The notes: generated by a model not told the origin, from the letters alone. 40,115 nt of DNA from Clostridiales bacterium (GCA_012729975.1 JAAYBW010000205.1:1-40115), one strand, 5' to 3'; positions 23,932 to 31,960 are shown, counted from the first letter of the stretch. Translations and numbers: made by a program.

Positions 23932-24330
23932 ATGAAAAATTATAAGATAACGATCAACGGCAAAACCTATGACGTGGGTGTGGAAGAGACCGGTGCGGTT
24001 AAGGAAGTAAAAAGCGTTCAGATGCAGGCCCCCGCACCGAAAGCAGCTCCGGCCCCCGCCCCCAAGCCCGCCCCCGCTCCGGCTCCCGCGGCCCCGGCCG
24101 CGAAGGCTTCCGGTAATTCCGCAGACGTATTGGCGCCCTTGGCCGGGACGGTGCTTTCGGTATCGGTATCGGAAGGACAGCAGGTCAAAGAAGGCCAGGT
24201 CCTTGTCATTTTTGAAGCCATGAAGATGGAAAACGAGCTTGTGGCTCCTGTATCCGGCACGGTAAAAAAGGTAAATGTAGCCAAGGGTACGGTTATGGAA
24301 ACCGGCATGCTTGTTGTTTCCATAGCCTGA
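23932..24330 (+). CDS. Biotin carrier protein (GcdC / 1.3S-like)
   Basis: The 132-residue protein has a short N-terminal segment (1-30), a long flexible Ala/Pro linker (about 33-60) and a biotinyl domain (about 65-132). The biotin attachment motif E-A-M-K-M-E-N puts biotin on Lys98. The linker resembles that of GcdC in glutaconyl-CoA decarboxylase and allows biotin to swing between two active sites. Being placed directly after gcdA and the 5S-like gene (22-base gap), it should carry carboxyl groups between these two proteins. A strong ribosome site (GAGAGGAG) suggests high expression. A hairpin follows the gene. Confidence 0.92.
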   Translation: MKNYKITINGKTYDVGVEETGAVKEVKSVQMQAPAPKAAPAPAPKPAPAPAPAAPAAKASGNSADVLAPLAGTVLSVSVSEGQQVKEGQVLVIFEAMKMENELVAPVSGTVKKVNVAKGTVMETGMLVVSIA

Positions 24331-24365
24331 CAAACCTGCATTATTACAGCGTAAAACAAAATACC

Positions 24366-24391
24366 AAGCCGTGAGCGGCAGCTCACGGCTT
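24366..24391 (+). other. Intercistronic hairpin after the biotin carrier gene
   Basis: A perfect 11-bp stem (24366-24376 with 24381-24391) with the tetraloop GGCA lies in the 165-base gap between the biotin carrier and the acyl-CoA dehydrogenase genes. No U-run follows at once, so it is more likely an RNA stability or processing element, or a weak attenuator, than a full terminator. Confidence 0.5.
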
Positions 24392-24495
24392 CGGGCCCGG
24401 ACGGGGCGATTCCCGGAAGTTTTTCTTGCGCATACAACAGCCGGAAGAGGACGAGCCGGAAACAAACACTTATAATATCAAGGAGGAAACGCAAA

Positions 24496-25656
24496 ATGGA
24501 TTTCGCTTACACAGAAGATCAGAAAATGATAGCAGAGCTGGCAAAGGATTTCGCCGAAAAAGAAATAGCCCCGTATGTTGAAGAGGACGAAGAAAACCAT
24601 TATTACCGCCGTGAGATCCTCACTCAGATGGGAGAGCTCGGGCTTCTGGGCTTTAACATTCCGGAAGAATACGGCGGAAACGGCCTTGGCTGGATGGAAG
24701 CGGTTGCGGCGCTTTATGAAATTGCGAAAGTTCACACCTCCTGGAGACTGAGCATCAGCGGCAATATCTGGGGTCCCGCGCTGACCATACTGGAATACGG
24801 CACGGAAGAACAAAAGCAGCTGTATATTCCGGGTCTTTGCAGCGGTGAATATGCCGGCAGCTTCGCAATCACCGAAGCAAACTCGGGTTCGGATGTTGCC
24901 AGCATGAAAATGACGGCGAAAGATATGGGCGACCACTGGCTGCTCAACGGCAGCAAAATGTGGATCTCCGGCGGACATACCAGCGATATCGGACTAGTCT
25001 TTGCAAAAACGGATCCCGCAGCCAGCGGCTCAAAAGGAATCTCCTGCTTTATAATCGACTATAACAACACCGAAGGAATTACCAGAATACCCATTAATAA
25101 GAAGGTCGGCATGTGGTCCGCGCCTACTTCCGAGCTCGTGTTTGAAGACGCGAGGATACCCAAGCAGAACCTTCTCGGACCGCTCAACAAAGGCTTCCAG
25201 ATCTGCATGTGGATGCTCAACAACACACGCATGGGTTGTGCGACAGGCTCAGCGGCCCTGTCCGCGGCTTGCCTTGAAGGCGCTGCCAAATATGCTAACG
25301 AACGCACGCAGTTCGGCCAGCCCATCGGTAAGTTCCAGATGATCCAGCAGCAGATAGCCGAGATGAAGCTGGAGGATGAAGCCGCTAAGTATTTGCTTTT
25401 CAAAGCCGCCTGGCTTAAGGAAAACAAACTGCCGAGCCAGCAGGCGACTTCCATGGCGAAACTTGCCGGATGCAACGCAGCCGTTCACGGCGCTAACCTG
25501 GCTATGAAAATATACGGCTCATACGGCTATTCGGATGAATATCCCTGCGGCAGATGGCTTCGCGATGCCAAGCAGTTTGAAACTCTGGAGGGGACGTCAA
25601 ATATCCACATGACAATTGTCGCGGGCATAGAGCTCGGTTACCAGCCGGACAGGTAA
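24496..25656 (+). CDS. Acyl-CoA dehydrogenase, glutaryl-CoA dehydrogenase-like
   Basis: The 386-residue flavoprotein has the ACAD motifs: F-A-I-T-E-A-N-S-G-S-D (123-133), W-I-S-G-G (156-160), and the C-terminal L-E-G-T-S-N with catalytic base Glu365. Arg84 in T-S-W-R-L-S lines up with human glutaryl-CoA dehydrogenase Arg94, which holds the gamma-carboxylate, and N-S-G-S-D is also glutaryl-type. The residues at human Glu87 and Tyr369, which I recall as differing in the non-decarboxylating enzyme, are Ala77 and Leu364 here. It probably oxidises glutaryl-CoA to glutaconyl-CoA, feeding GcdA, with EtfBA as electron acceptor. The substrate assignment is inference from alignment by eye. AGGAGG precedes the ATG. 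Confidence 0.8.
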   Translation: MDFAYTEDQKMIAELAKDFAEKEIAPYVEEDEENHYYRREILTQMGELGLLGFNIPEEYGGNGLGWMEAVAALYEIAKVHTSWRLSISGNIWGPALTILEYGTEEQKQLYIPGLCSGEYAGSFAITEANSGSDVASMKMTAKDMGDHWLLNGSKMWISGGHTSDIGLVFAKTDPAASGSKGISCFIIDYNNTEGITRIPINKKVGMWSAPTSELVFEDARIPKQNLLGPLNKGFQICMWMLNNTRMGCATGSAALSAACLEGAAKYANERTQFGQPIGKFQMIQQQIAEMKLEDEAAKYLLFKAAWLKENKLPSQQATSMAKLAGCNAAVHGANLAMKIYGSYGYSDEYPCGRWLRDAKQFETLEGTSNIHMTIVAGIELGYQPDR

Positions 25657-25701
25657 TATCTCTAGGCCGGGCATTAAGACTATTGAAGGGAATGCAGGAT
25701 T

Positions 25702-26475
25702 ATGAATGTTTCATACGAGGTTAAAGAGCATGTCGCAGTATTGACAATCAACAGACCTGAAGCATTAAACGCGTTAAACACGGCAGTTCTGCAGGATCTT
25801 TCACTGGCAGCGGCGCAAGCGGAGGCTGACAGCGATGTCTATGTCCTGGTTATAACAGGTTCGGGCAGAGCGTTCGTGGCCGGAGCGGACATTGTCCAGA
25901 TGAAAGACTTAAACGCGGTTGAGGCTAAATCATTCGCGGAAGTCGCCAACAATATATTCAGTAAAATCGAGGGCATGTCCAAACCGGTCATAGCAGCCGT
26001 AAACGGTTATGCGCTGGGCGGAGGATGTGAGCTGGCGATGGCCTGCGATATCAGGATCGCCGGAGCGAAAGCGAAATTCGGTCAGCCGGAAGTCGGTCTC
26101 GGTATTACTCCGGGCTTCGGGGGAACGCAGAGACTGCCGAGGATAGTAGGCTCCTCGAAGGCCAAGGAGCTTATATTTACCGCGGAGACCATTAATGCGG
26201 AAGAAGCGCTCCGGATCGGGCTGGTCAGCAAAGTGGTTGCGGATGACGAGCTTATGAGCACCGCGATGGAAATGGCAAACAAGATCGCGAAGAATGCGCA
26301 GATCGCGGTACGGCAGAGCAAGGATGCAATTAATAAGGGAATGCAATGCGACATTAACACGGGCTTGGCTTACGAAACTCAGGCATTTTCCCTGTGCTTT
26401 TCCACGGAAGACCAAAAGGACGCGATGACGGCGTACGTAAATAAAAGCAAACTGTCTGAATTTAAAAACAGATAG
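25702..26475 (+). CDS. Enoyl-CoA hydratase (crotonase)
   Basis: The 257-residue protein has the crotonase fold. The oxyanion-hole and acid/base motifs are A-F-V-A-G-A-D-I (about 57-64), G-G-G-C-E-L-A-M (catalytic Glu about 112), and G-Q-P-E-V-G-L-G (second Glu about 132), followed by P-G-F-G-G-T-Q-R-L. Both glutamates needed for hydration are kept, so it should hydrate crotonyl-CoA to (S)-3-hydroxybutyryl-CoA in the cytoplasm, or the reverse. Its neighbours on both sides act on the same C4 acyl-CoAs. Confidence 0.9.
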   Translation: MNVSYEVKEHVAVLTINRPEALNALNTAVLQDLSLAAAQAEADSDVYVLVITGSGRAFVAGADIVQMKDLNAVEAKSFAEVANNIFSKIEGMSKPVIAAVNGYALGGGCELAMACDIRIAGAKAKFGQPEVGLGITPGFGGTQRLPRIVGSSKAKELIFTAETINAEEALRIGLVSKVVADDELMSTAMEMANKIAKNAQIAVRQSKDAINKGMQCDINTGLAYETQAFSLCFSTEDQKDAMTAYVNKSKLSEFKNR

Positions 26476-26501
26476 CCGATATTGCGGGAAAGGACCAAAA
26501 T

Positions 26502-27347
26502 ATGCAAAGTATTTGTATTATCGGCGCCGGAACGATGGGGACCGATATAGCTCAGGTTTTTGCCCAGAACGGCTTTAGAGTTTTGGTTCGCGATATTACC
26601 GATGAAATAATCAGCAAGTCTTCCGCCAAACTCGAAAAGACCATATCGCGGCTCGTTGAAAAGGGCAAGATAAGCGCAGAAGAGAAATCAGACATATTGT
26701 CGCACGTCACTTTTACAACCGATTTAAATAAGTCGGCTGACGCAGATGTCGTTATTGAAGCGATCATTGAGGATGTAAAAATTAAAAAAGATTTGTTCAG
26801 GCAGCTGGACAGCATCTGTAAACCCGAAACCATCCTGGTGACCAACACATCTTCATTATCCATCACAGAGCTCTCGTCCGCGGTCGCCCGCAAGGGTAAG
26901 TTCATCGGCATGCACTTTTTTAATCCCGTTCCGGTTATGAAGCTGGTTGAGATTATCAGGGGCATGTCAACTTCCGAAGATACCTTCAAGGAAATATACG
27001 GGTTATCCAAGTCAATAGGGAAAGAGCCCGTTGAGGTCAACGACGGTCCCGGTTTTATAGTAAATAAAATACTGATACCGATGATAAACGAAGCGATTTG
27101 CGTATTACAGGACGGAATCGCAAGCATTGAGGATATTGACAAAGCTATGCGGTTGGGAGCAAATCATCCGATGGGGCCGCTCGCGCTGGCTGACCTTATA
27201 GGTAACGATGTGGTTCTCCATATCATGAATATTCTCTATGAAGAAACGGGAGACTCAAAGTACAGGCCGAATACTCTGCTGAAAAAAATGGTCCGGGGCG
27301 GCCTGCTCGGCAAAAAAACAGGAAAAGGTTTTTACGACTACACATAG
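26502..27347 (+). CDS. hbd: 3-hydroxybutyryl-CoA dehydrogenase
   Basis: The 281-residue length is typical of the clostridial enzyme. The NAD-binding motif G-A-G-T-M-G lies at 7-12; N-T-S-S-L-S-I-T and the catalytic H-F-F-N-P-V-P-V-M (His about 139) follow, then the C-terminal helical domain with N-H-P-M-G-P-L-A-L. It interconverts 3-hydroxybutyryl-CoA and acetoacetyl-CoA. With the crotonase it links crotonyl-CoA to acetoacetyl-CoA. No thiolase is encoded in the window, so cleavage to acetyl-CoA would need a gene elsewhere. GGGAAAGGA precedes the ATG. Confidence 0.9.
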   Translation: MQSICIIGAGTMGTDIAQVFAQNGFRVLVRDITDEIISKSSAKLEKTISRLVEKGKISAEEKSDILSHVTFTTDLNKSADADVVIEAIIEDVKIKKDLFRQLDSICKPETILVTNTSSLSITELSSAVARKGKFIGMHFFNPVPVMKLVEIIRGMSTSEDTFKEIYGLSKSIGKEPVEVNDGPGFIVNKILIPMINEAICVLQDGIASIEDIDKAMRLGANHPMGPLALADLIGNDVVLHIMNILYEETGDSKYRPNTLLKKMVRGGLLGKKTGKGFYDYT

Positions 27348-27403
27348 CCGGCCATATTGCTCTTTCAAACCTGAATATGGCAACAGGCAAGAGGAGAATC
27401 ACA

Positions 27404-28063
27404 TTGGGCAAAATTACGACCGCGGCGGAAGCGGTCAGAAACATTAAAGACGGAGATGTCATTCTTGTCGGCGGTTTTTTAATGGCGGGAAGTCCGGAAA
27501 CGCTGATAAAAGCGCTGCTTGAGACAAGCGGGGCAAAAGACCTGACAGTCGTATCAAATGATACCGGAACAGCAGACTCAAACATGATCAAGGTCATGAA
27601 GACGGGAAGAGTCATTAAAGTTCACGCTTCGTATATCGGAGCGAATCCGATGACCGGGCAGATGCTGATTGACGACCCGAACAGCGTTACCCTTTATCCT
27701 CAGGGGACTCTTGCGGAGAAGCTTCGCTGCGGCGGAGCCGGAATCGCCGGCTTTTACACGCCGGTAGGAGTGGGAACCGTCATTGCGGAGGGAAAAGAAT
27801 CGCGCATATTTGACGGCCGCGAATATCTGCTTGAAACGGCCCTGCGCGGCAATGTCGCTTTTGTAAAGGCTACGATAGCCGACAAATTCGGCAACTGCTT
27901 TTTAAGGGGATCAACGAAAAATTTCGGCGCTATTATGGCGCGGGCGGCCGACTATGTAGTAGCGGAGGCGCAAAAAATAGTTGAAGTCGGCGAGCTCGAT
28001 CCGGAACTTGTGACAATACCGGGTATATTCATTGATGCGCTCGTACAATCGGAGGATGCATAA
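27404..28063 (+). CDS. CoA-transferase subunit A (acetoacetate/butyrate type)
   Basis: The family I CoA-transferase alpha subunit shows I-K-D-G-D-V-I-L-V-G-G-F near its N-terminus and the P-Q-G-T-L-A-E-K-L-R-C-G-G-A-G-I segment in the middle. It pairs with subunit B to move CoA between an acyl-CoA and a free acid, such as butyryl-CoA with acetoacetate or acetate. A longer frame begins at an ATG at 27377 with no ribosome site before it; the TTG at 27404 follows GAGGAG (27391-27396) by 7 bases and gives 219 residues, the usual family length, so it was chosen. The stop shares one base with the start of subunit B (TAATG). Confidence 0.87.
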   Translation: MGKITTAAEAVRNIKDGDVILVGGFLMAGSPETLIKALLETSGAKDLTVVSNDTGTADSNMIKVMKTGRVIKVHASYIGANPMTGQMLIDDPNSVTLYPQGTLAEKLRCGGAGIAGFYTPVGVGTVIAEGKESRIFDGREYLLETALRGNVAFVKATIADKFGNCFLRGSTKNFGAIMARAADYVVAEAQKIVEVGELDPELVTIPGIFIDALVQSEDA

Positions 28064-28713
28064 TGGATATAAAGAATTTTATCGCCCGGCGCGTAGCGCG
28101 GGAACTTAAAGACGGCGATGTTGTCAATCTCGGGATAGGGCTTCCGACTCTGGTGGCCAACCATGTACCCGAAGGCGTGCAGATCACACTGCAGGCCGAG
28201 CACGGGATATTGGGTGCCGGGCCTACGCCCGAGCCCGGAAAAGAGGATCCGGATATTACAAACGCGGGCGGTTTCCCGATCACCGTGATACCCGGAGCAA
28301 GCTTTTTCGACAGTGCCACATCATTTGCGGTTATCCGCGGCGGCCACGTAGACGTTACTGTTCTCGGGGCCTTGCAGGTCGATGAAAAAGGCAACATTGC
28401 AAACTGGATGGTGCCCGGAAAACGCGTTCCCGGAATGGGCGGCGCGATGGATCTGGTTGTCGGCGCCAAAGAAGTAATCGTTGCGATGGAGCATTCCCTG
28501 AAAGGCTCGCCGAAAATATTTAAAGAATGCACTTATCCGCTTACCGCGGTCGGTGTTGTCAAGAAAATTATCACGGAAATGGGCGTTATGGATATAACAA
28601 CCGAAGGGATCGTGCTAAAGGAGATCGCGCCGGGTGTTACGATTGATGACATTCAGGCTCTGACAGACGCACAGCTTATTATTTCGGCTGAACTCAAAGT
28701 GATGGATTGCTGA
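28063..28713 (+). CDS. CoA-transferase subunit B (acetoacetate/butyrate type)
   Basis: The 216-residue protein resembles clostridial CtfB and AtoA along its whole length, with V-N-L-G-I-G-L-P-T (about 22-30), R-G-G-H-V-D-V-T-V-L-G-A-L-Q-V-D and P-G-M-G-G-A-M-D-L. The catalytic glutamate that forms the glutamyl-CoA intermediate lies in Q-A-E-H-G-I-L-G; CtfB has S-E-N-G at this place, so the residues on both sides of the glutamate differ. That may mark a different acid specificity, for example a dicarboxylate such as glutarate, but this is speculation. It is translationally coupled to subunit A. Confidence 0.88.
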   Translation: MDIKNFIARRVARELKDGDVVNLGIGLPTLVANHVPEGVQITLQAEHGILGAGPTPEPGKEDPDITNAGGFPITVIPGASFFDSATSFAVIRGGHVDVTVLGALQVDEKGNIANWMVPGKRVPGMGGAMDLVVGAKEVIVAMEHSLKGSPKIFKECTYPLTAVGVVKKIITEMGVMDITTEGIVLKEIAPGVTIDDIQALTDAQLIISAELKVMDC

Positions 28714-28805
28714 ATAAGCTTCTGCCCGGCATGCGCACAGTGAAAGCCGAACGGAGAATCCGGCAGCTTCAAAGTGATTAATACTTGGATACTGGAGGTT
28801 AACAA

Positions 28806-29939
28806 ATGTTTTTTAACGAGGATCATGAGTATATTCGCGACCTGGCAAGAGAATTCGCGGAAAAAGAGCTGGCGCCCATTGCCAACGAAATTGATCAGAA
28901 TGATGAAGTGCCGCAGCATATCTATGATACGATGGCGGAGATGGGCTTTTTCGGCATAAAGATTCCCGAGGAGTACGGCGGCCAGGGTATGGATACGCGT
29001 ACCTATGTATGCGTTATGGAAGAGATCTGTAAAAAATGCATTGCGGCAAGCCTTATTATGTCCTCGGCCAACTCCCTGTCGACTGCGCCGATGCTTCTTG
29101 CGGGCACGGAGGAACAAAAGCAGAAGTATATTCCCGGAATAGCCAGCGGCAAGGACTTTATGGCTTTCGGTCTGACCGAGCCGGGCGCGGGCAGTGACGC
29201 GGGTTCCATGACCACAAAGGCTGTGGAGGACGGAGACTACTACATTCTCAACGGGCGCAAGACATTCATCACAGGCGCTCCCTTTGCCAAAAATGCGGTC
29301 ATCTTCGCTAAAACCAGCCCCGAAAAAGGTTCTAAGGGGATAACGAGCTTCATTGTTGACATGAGTTTGCCGGGTGTTTCGGTAGGCAAGCACGAGGACA
29401 AAATGGGGCTGCGCGGAGTAGCGACAAGCGACATCGTTCTCGAAGACGTTCGGGTTCATAAGAGCGAAATACTCGGTGAAATCGACAGAGGCTTCATAAC
29501 CGCCATGAAGACACTTTCCGTCGGACGCATAGGTGTGGCTTGCCAGGGCATCGGCGTATCACAGGGCGCGATGGACGAAGCGGTTAAATTTATCAAGGAA
29601 AGAAAGCAGTTCGGCAAAAGGCTCGCCGATTTCCAGGGGCTGCAGTTCATGATAGCGGATATGGAGGCAAAACTGAACGCGGCACGCCTTTTAACTTACA
29701 ACGCGGCGTATGAGATGGATATGGGTAAAGACGTGACAAAAGCTGCGTCGATGGCAAAGTATTATGCTACCGAGATGTCGCTGGAAATCGTCAGCAAAGC
29801 CTTACAGATGCACGGCGGTTACGGATATATAAAGGATTATCCCATCGAGCGCATGTATCGCGACGCCCGTGTGCTTACAATATTTGAAGGTACTTCCCAG
29901 GTACAGCAGATGGTTATCTCGGGAATAGTATTAAAATAA
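28806..29939 (+). CDS. Acyl-CoA dehydrogenase, butyryl-CoA dehydrogenase-like
   Basis: The 377-residue flavoprotein has F-G-L-T-E-P-G-A-G-S-D (121-131), F-I-T-G-A (154-158), and I-F-E-G-T-S-Q with catalytic base Glu361, as in short-chain acyl-CoA dehydrogenases of clostridia. The position of glutaryl-CoA dehydrogenase Arg94 is not an Arg here (K-C-I-A-A-S-L-I near 78-84), which separates it from the other dehydrogenase of the cluster. It lies directly before etfB and etfA, the usual order in bcd-etfBA groups, where crotonyl-CoA is reduced to butyryl-CoA with NADH and ferredoxin is reduced in the same step. A 92-base gap with a GGAGG site precedes it. Confidence 0.86.
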   Translation: MFFNEDHEYIRDLAREFAEKELAPIANEIDQNDEVPQHIYDTMAEMGFFGIKIPEEYGGQGMDTRTYVCVMEEICKKCIAASLIMSSANSLSTAPMLLAGTEEQKQKYIPGIASGKDFMAFGLTEPGAGSDAGSMTTKAVEDGDYYILNGRKTFITGAPFAKNAVIFAKTSPEKGSKGITSFIVDMSLPGVSVGKHEDKMGLRGVATSDIVLEDVRVHKSEILGEIDRGFITAMKTLSVGRIGVACQGIGVSQGAMDEAVKFIKERKQFGKRLADFQGLQFMIADMEAKLNAARLLTYNAAYEMDMGKDVTKAASMAKYYATEMSLEIVSKALQMHGGYGYIKDYPIERMYRDARVLTIFEGTSQVQQMVISGIVLK

Positions 29940-29954
29940 CAAAGGAGAACATGG

Positions 29955-30758
29955 ATGAACATACTGGTATGCATTAAACAGGTACCTGATATCGAACAAA
30001 TCAAAATCGATACCTCGAAAAATGTTATGTTGATTGAGGGTGTACCGACCATCGTCAATACCTTTGACACCTACGCTCTGGAAACAGCCGTAAAGGTCAA
30101 GGATGCCGATCCGGCTACAAAGGTATATGTCGTGACAATGGGCCCGGAGAAGGCTAAGGAAGCGCTCAAGAGCTGTCTTTCCGTAGGCGCGGACAAGGCT
30201 TATCTGGTTTCCGACAGTGTGCTTGCCGATTCCGACACGCTTGCAACAAGCTATGTGCTCGGCAGCGCCGTAAAGGCGATCGAGGCAAGTGAGGCGTTGT
30301 CTTTTGACCTCATCCTTTGCGGTAAGCAGGCAGTAGACGGCGACACCGCTCAGGTGGGCTCCCAATTGGCGGAGTATCTGAACTACCCGCAGATAACCTC
30401 TGCGCTTGAGATTGCTCTTGACGGCGGCAAGGTTCGCGCAAAGCGCGAGACCGAAGAAGGCAATGAGGTTATGGAAGCGGCGCTTCCCGCTGTAGTCACC
30501 ATTACCAAGACGGCTTATGAGCCGCGGTATGCCTCGGTAAAAACAAAGATGGCCGCAAACCGCGCTCAGATTCCGCTTCTGACCGCGGCCGATCTGGCGC
30601 TGGATACGGCCCTGGTCGGTTTAAACGGTTCGGCTGCGAAGGTCGTCAAGACCTTTGTACCCGAAAGGAAAAAAGGCGGAGTCAAGATTCAGGAAGAAAC
30701 CGGCGAGCTGGCCGCAGATAAACTGACGGCGCTCCTCAGTAACGCCGGCGTTATATAA
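29955..30758 (+). CDS. etfB: Electron transfer flavoprotein beta subunit
   Basis: The 267-residue protein begins with I-L-V-C-I-K-Q-V-P-D, typical of EtfB. The segments S-D-T-L-A-T-S and G-K-Q-A-V-D-G-D-T-A-Q-V-G resemble those of the bifurcating EtfB of Acidaminococcus, in which a second FAD in this subunit accepts hydride from NADH. With EtfA it would serve both acyl-CoA dehydrogenases of the cluster. AAGGAG lies shortly before the ATG, 15 bases after the dehydrogenase stop. Bifurcation is inferred from motif similarity and gene context. Confidence 0.92.
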   Translation: MNILVCIKQVPDIEQIKIDTSKNVMLIEGVPTIVNTFDTYALETAVKVKDADPATKVYVVTMGPEKAKEALKSCLSVGADKAYLVSDSVLADSDTLATSYVLGSAVKAIEASEALSFDLILCGKQAVDGDTAQVGSQLAEYLNYPQITSALEIALDGGKVRAKRETEEGNEVMEAALPAVVTITKTAYEPRYASVKTKMAANRAQIPLLTAADLALDTALVGLNGSAAKVVKTFVPERKKGGVKIQEETGELAADKLTALLSNAGVI

Positions 30759-30772
30759 GGGGGGAGCGTAAC

Positions 30773-31774
30773 ATGAGCGAATATAAAAACTTCTGGGTAT
30801 TTATAGAATCCCAAAACGGTGAAGCGAAGAATGCGAGTCTGGAACTGCTGAGTCCCGGAAAGAAGCTGGCAGACGCGGCAGGCGAAAAGCTTGTTGCCGT
30901 TGTTTTAGGCAGCCAGGTTGAAGCGGCCGTCAAAGCGGCGATTTCCTACGGCGCGGACGAGGTTATAAAGGTTGACAGCGCCGAATATGCCGATTACAGT
31001 ACCGAAGGCTACACATATGCTCTCGAGCAGCTGGTAAATAAGTATAAGCCCGCGACGATCCTTATAGGCGCTACGGGCAAGGGCCGCGATCTTGCTCCCA
31101 GGCTTGCCGGCCGTCTTAAGACCGGCCTTGTGGCCGATTGTACGGGTCTTGACATAGACGCGTCGACCGGCACCGTTCTGTGGACACGTCCGGTATACGG
31201 CGGCAAGAGCATGGCTTCGATCGAAATACCCTCAGCCCGTCCGCAGATCGGCACGGTGCGCCAGGGCGTATTTAAGCGCGGTGAGCCCGATACCGGGCGA
31301 AGCGCCGATATTATCGGTGAAAACATATCAATCCCCGCGGGAACTATCCGCACATCGGTTGTCGAGAAGATAGCGGAAGCAGCCGAAGGCGCGGTTAAGC
31401 TTGAAGAGGCTGATGTCATAGTCTCCGGCGGACGCGGACTGGGAAAGCCCGAGAACTTCTCTTTGGTAAAGGATTTGGCGGATGTGCTCGGCGGAGTCGT
31501 AGGTGCCTCGCGCGCGGCGGTAGACGCCGGATGGATTTCACATGTCCATCAGGTCGGACAGACCGGAAAGACCGTCGGGCCGAAGCTTTATATCGCTTGC
31601 GGAATTTCGGGGGCGATCCAGCACCTTGCCGGCATGTCCGGTTCGGATGTTATCATAGCTATCAACCGCGACTGCGATGCGCCGATATTTGACATCGCCG
31701 ATTACGGCATCGTCGGAGACATAAAGGAAGTTCTTCCCGCTCTCACCGAGGCCATAAAGAAGCTTAAAGCATAA
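30773..31774 (+). CDS. etfA: Electron transfer flavoprotein alpha subunit
   Basis: The 333-residue protein has the EtfA FAD domain in its C-terminal half: S-G-G-R-G-L-G (about 222-228), G-A-S-R-A-A-V-D-A-G-W (about 246-256), Q-V-G-Q-T-G-K-T-V-G-P and C-G-I-S-G-A-I-Q-H. The N-terminal half is the adenine-nucleotide alpha hydrolase-like domain. It has no extra N-terminal ferredoxin domain, unlike some clostridial EtfA proteins. It is the last gene of the cluster, 14 bases after etfB, with a strong terminator 26 bases after its stop. Confidence 0.93.
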   Translation: MSEYKNFWVFIESQNGEAKNASLELLSPGKKLADAAGEKLVAVVLGSQVEAAVKAAISYGADEVIKVDSAEYADYSTEGYTYALEQLVNKYKPATILIGATGKGRDLAPRLAGRLKTGLVADCTGLDIDASTGTVLWTRPVYGGKSMASIEIPSARPQIGTVRQGVFKRGEPDTGRSADIIGENISIPAGTIRTSVVEKIAEAAEGAVKLEEADVIVSGGRGLGKPENFSLVKDLADVLGGVVGASRAAVDAGWISHVHQVGQTGKTVGPKLYIACGISGAIQHLAGMSGSDVIIAINRDCDAPIFDIADYGIVGDIKEVLPALTEAIKKLKA

Positions 31775-31799
31775 GATAGAAACCCATAACGCACAAATG

Positions 31800-31857
31800 A
31801 AAACAGGGCGCGGGAAGTATTCTTCTGCACGGGAAGTATTCTTCGCGCCCTGTTTTA
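31800..31857 (+). terminator. Terminator of the cluster, containing two 15-bp direct repeats
   Basis: The outer stem AAAACAGGGCGCG (31800-31812) pairs perfectly with CGCGCCCTGTTTT (31844-31856), followed by a T-rich end. The loop holds the same 15 bases twice, CGGGAAGTATTCTTC at 31811-31825 and 31830-31844, each of which can form a small GAAG-TATT-CTTC hairpin. The whole could fold as a cruciform-like three-way structure. Confidence 0.82.
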
Positions 31858-31960
31858 TTGTGCCCGGTTATTGATTCGCGTTAATCCAGCCGGGGACCGG
31901 GCATAATCGCTTATGATGAACATGTTTTTTCGGATACGATAAGGAGAAAGAAAACAATAA

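Noticed and set aside
20586-31774. A GcdB-like Na+-pumping subunit or a thiolase within the cluster
   Set aside because: Every frame in the cluster is accounted for; none encodes a multi-helix decarboxylase subunit or the thiolase active-site motifs. They may exist elsewhere in the genome.
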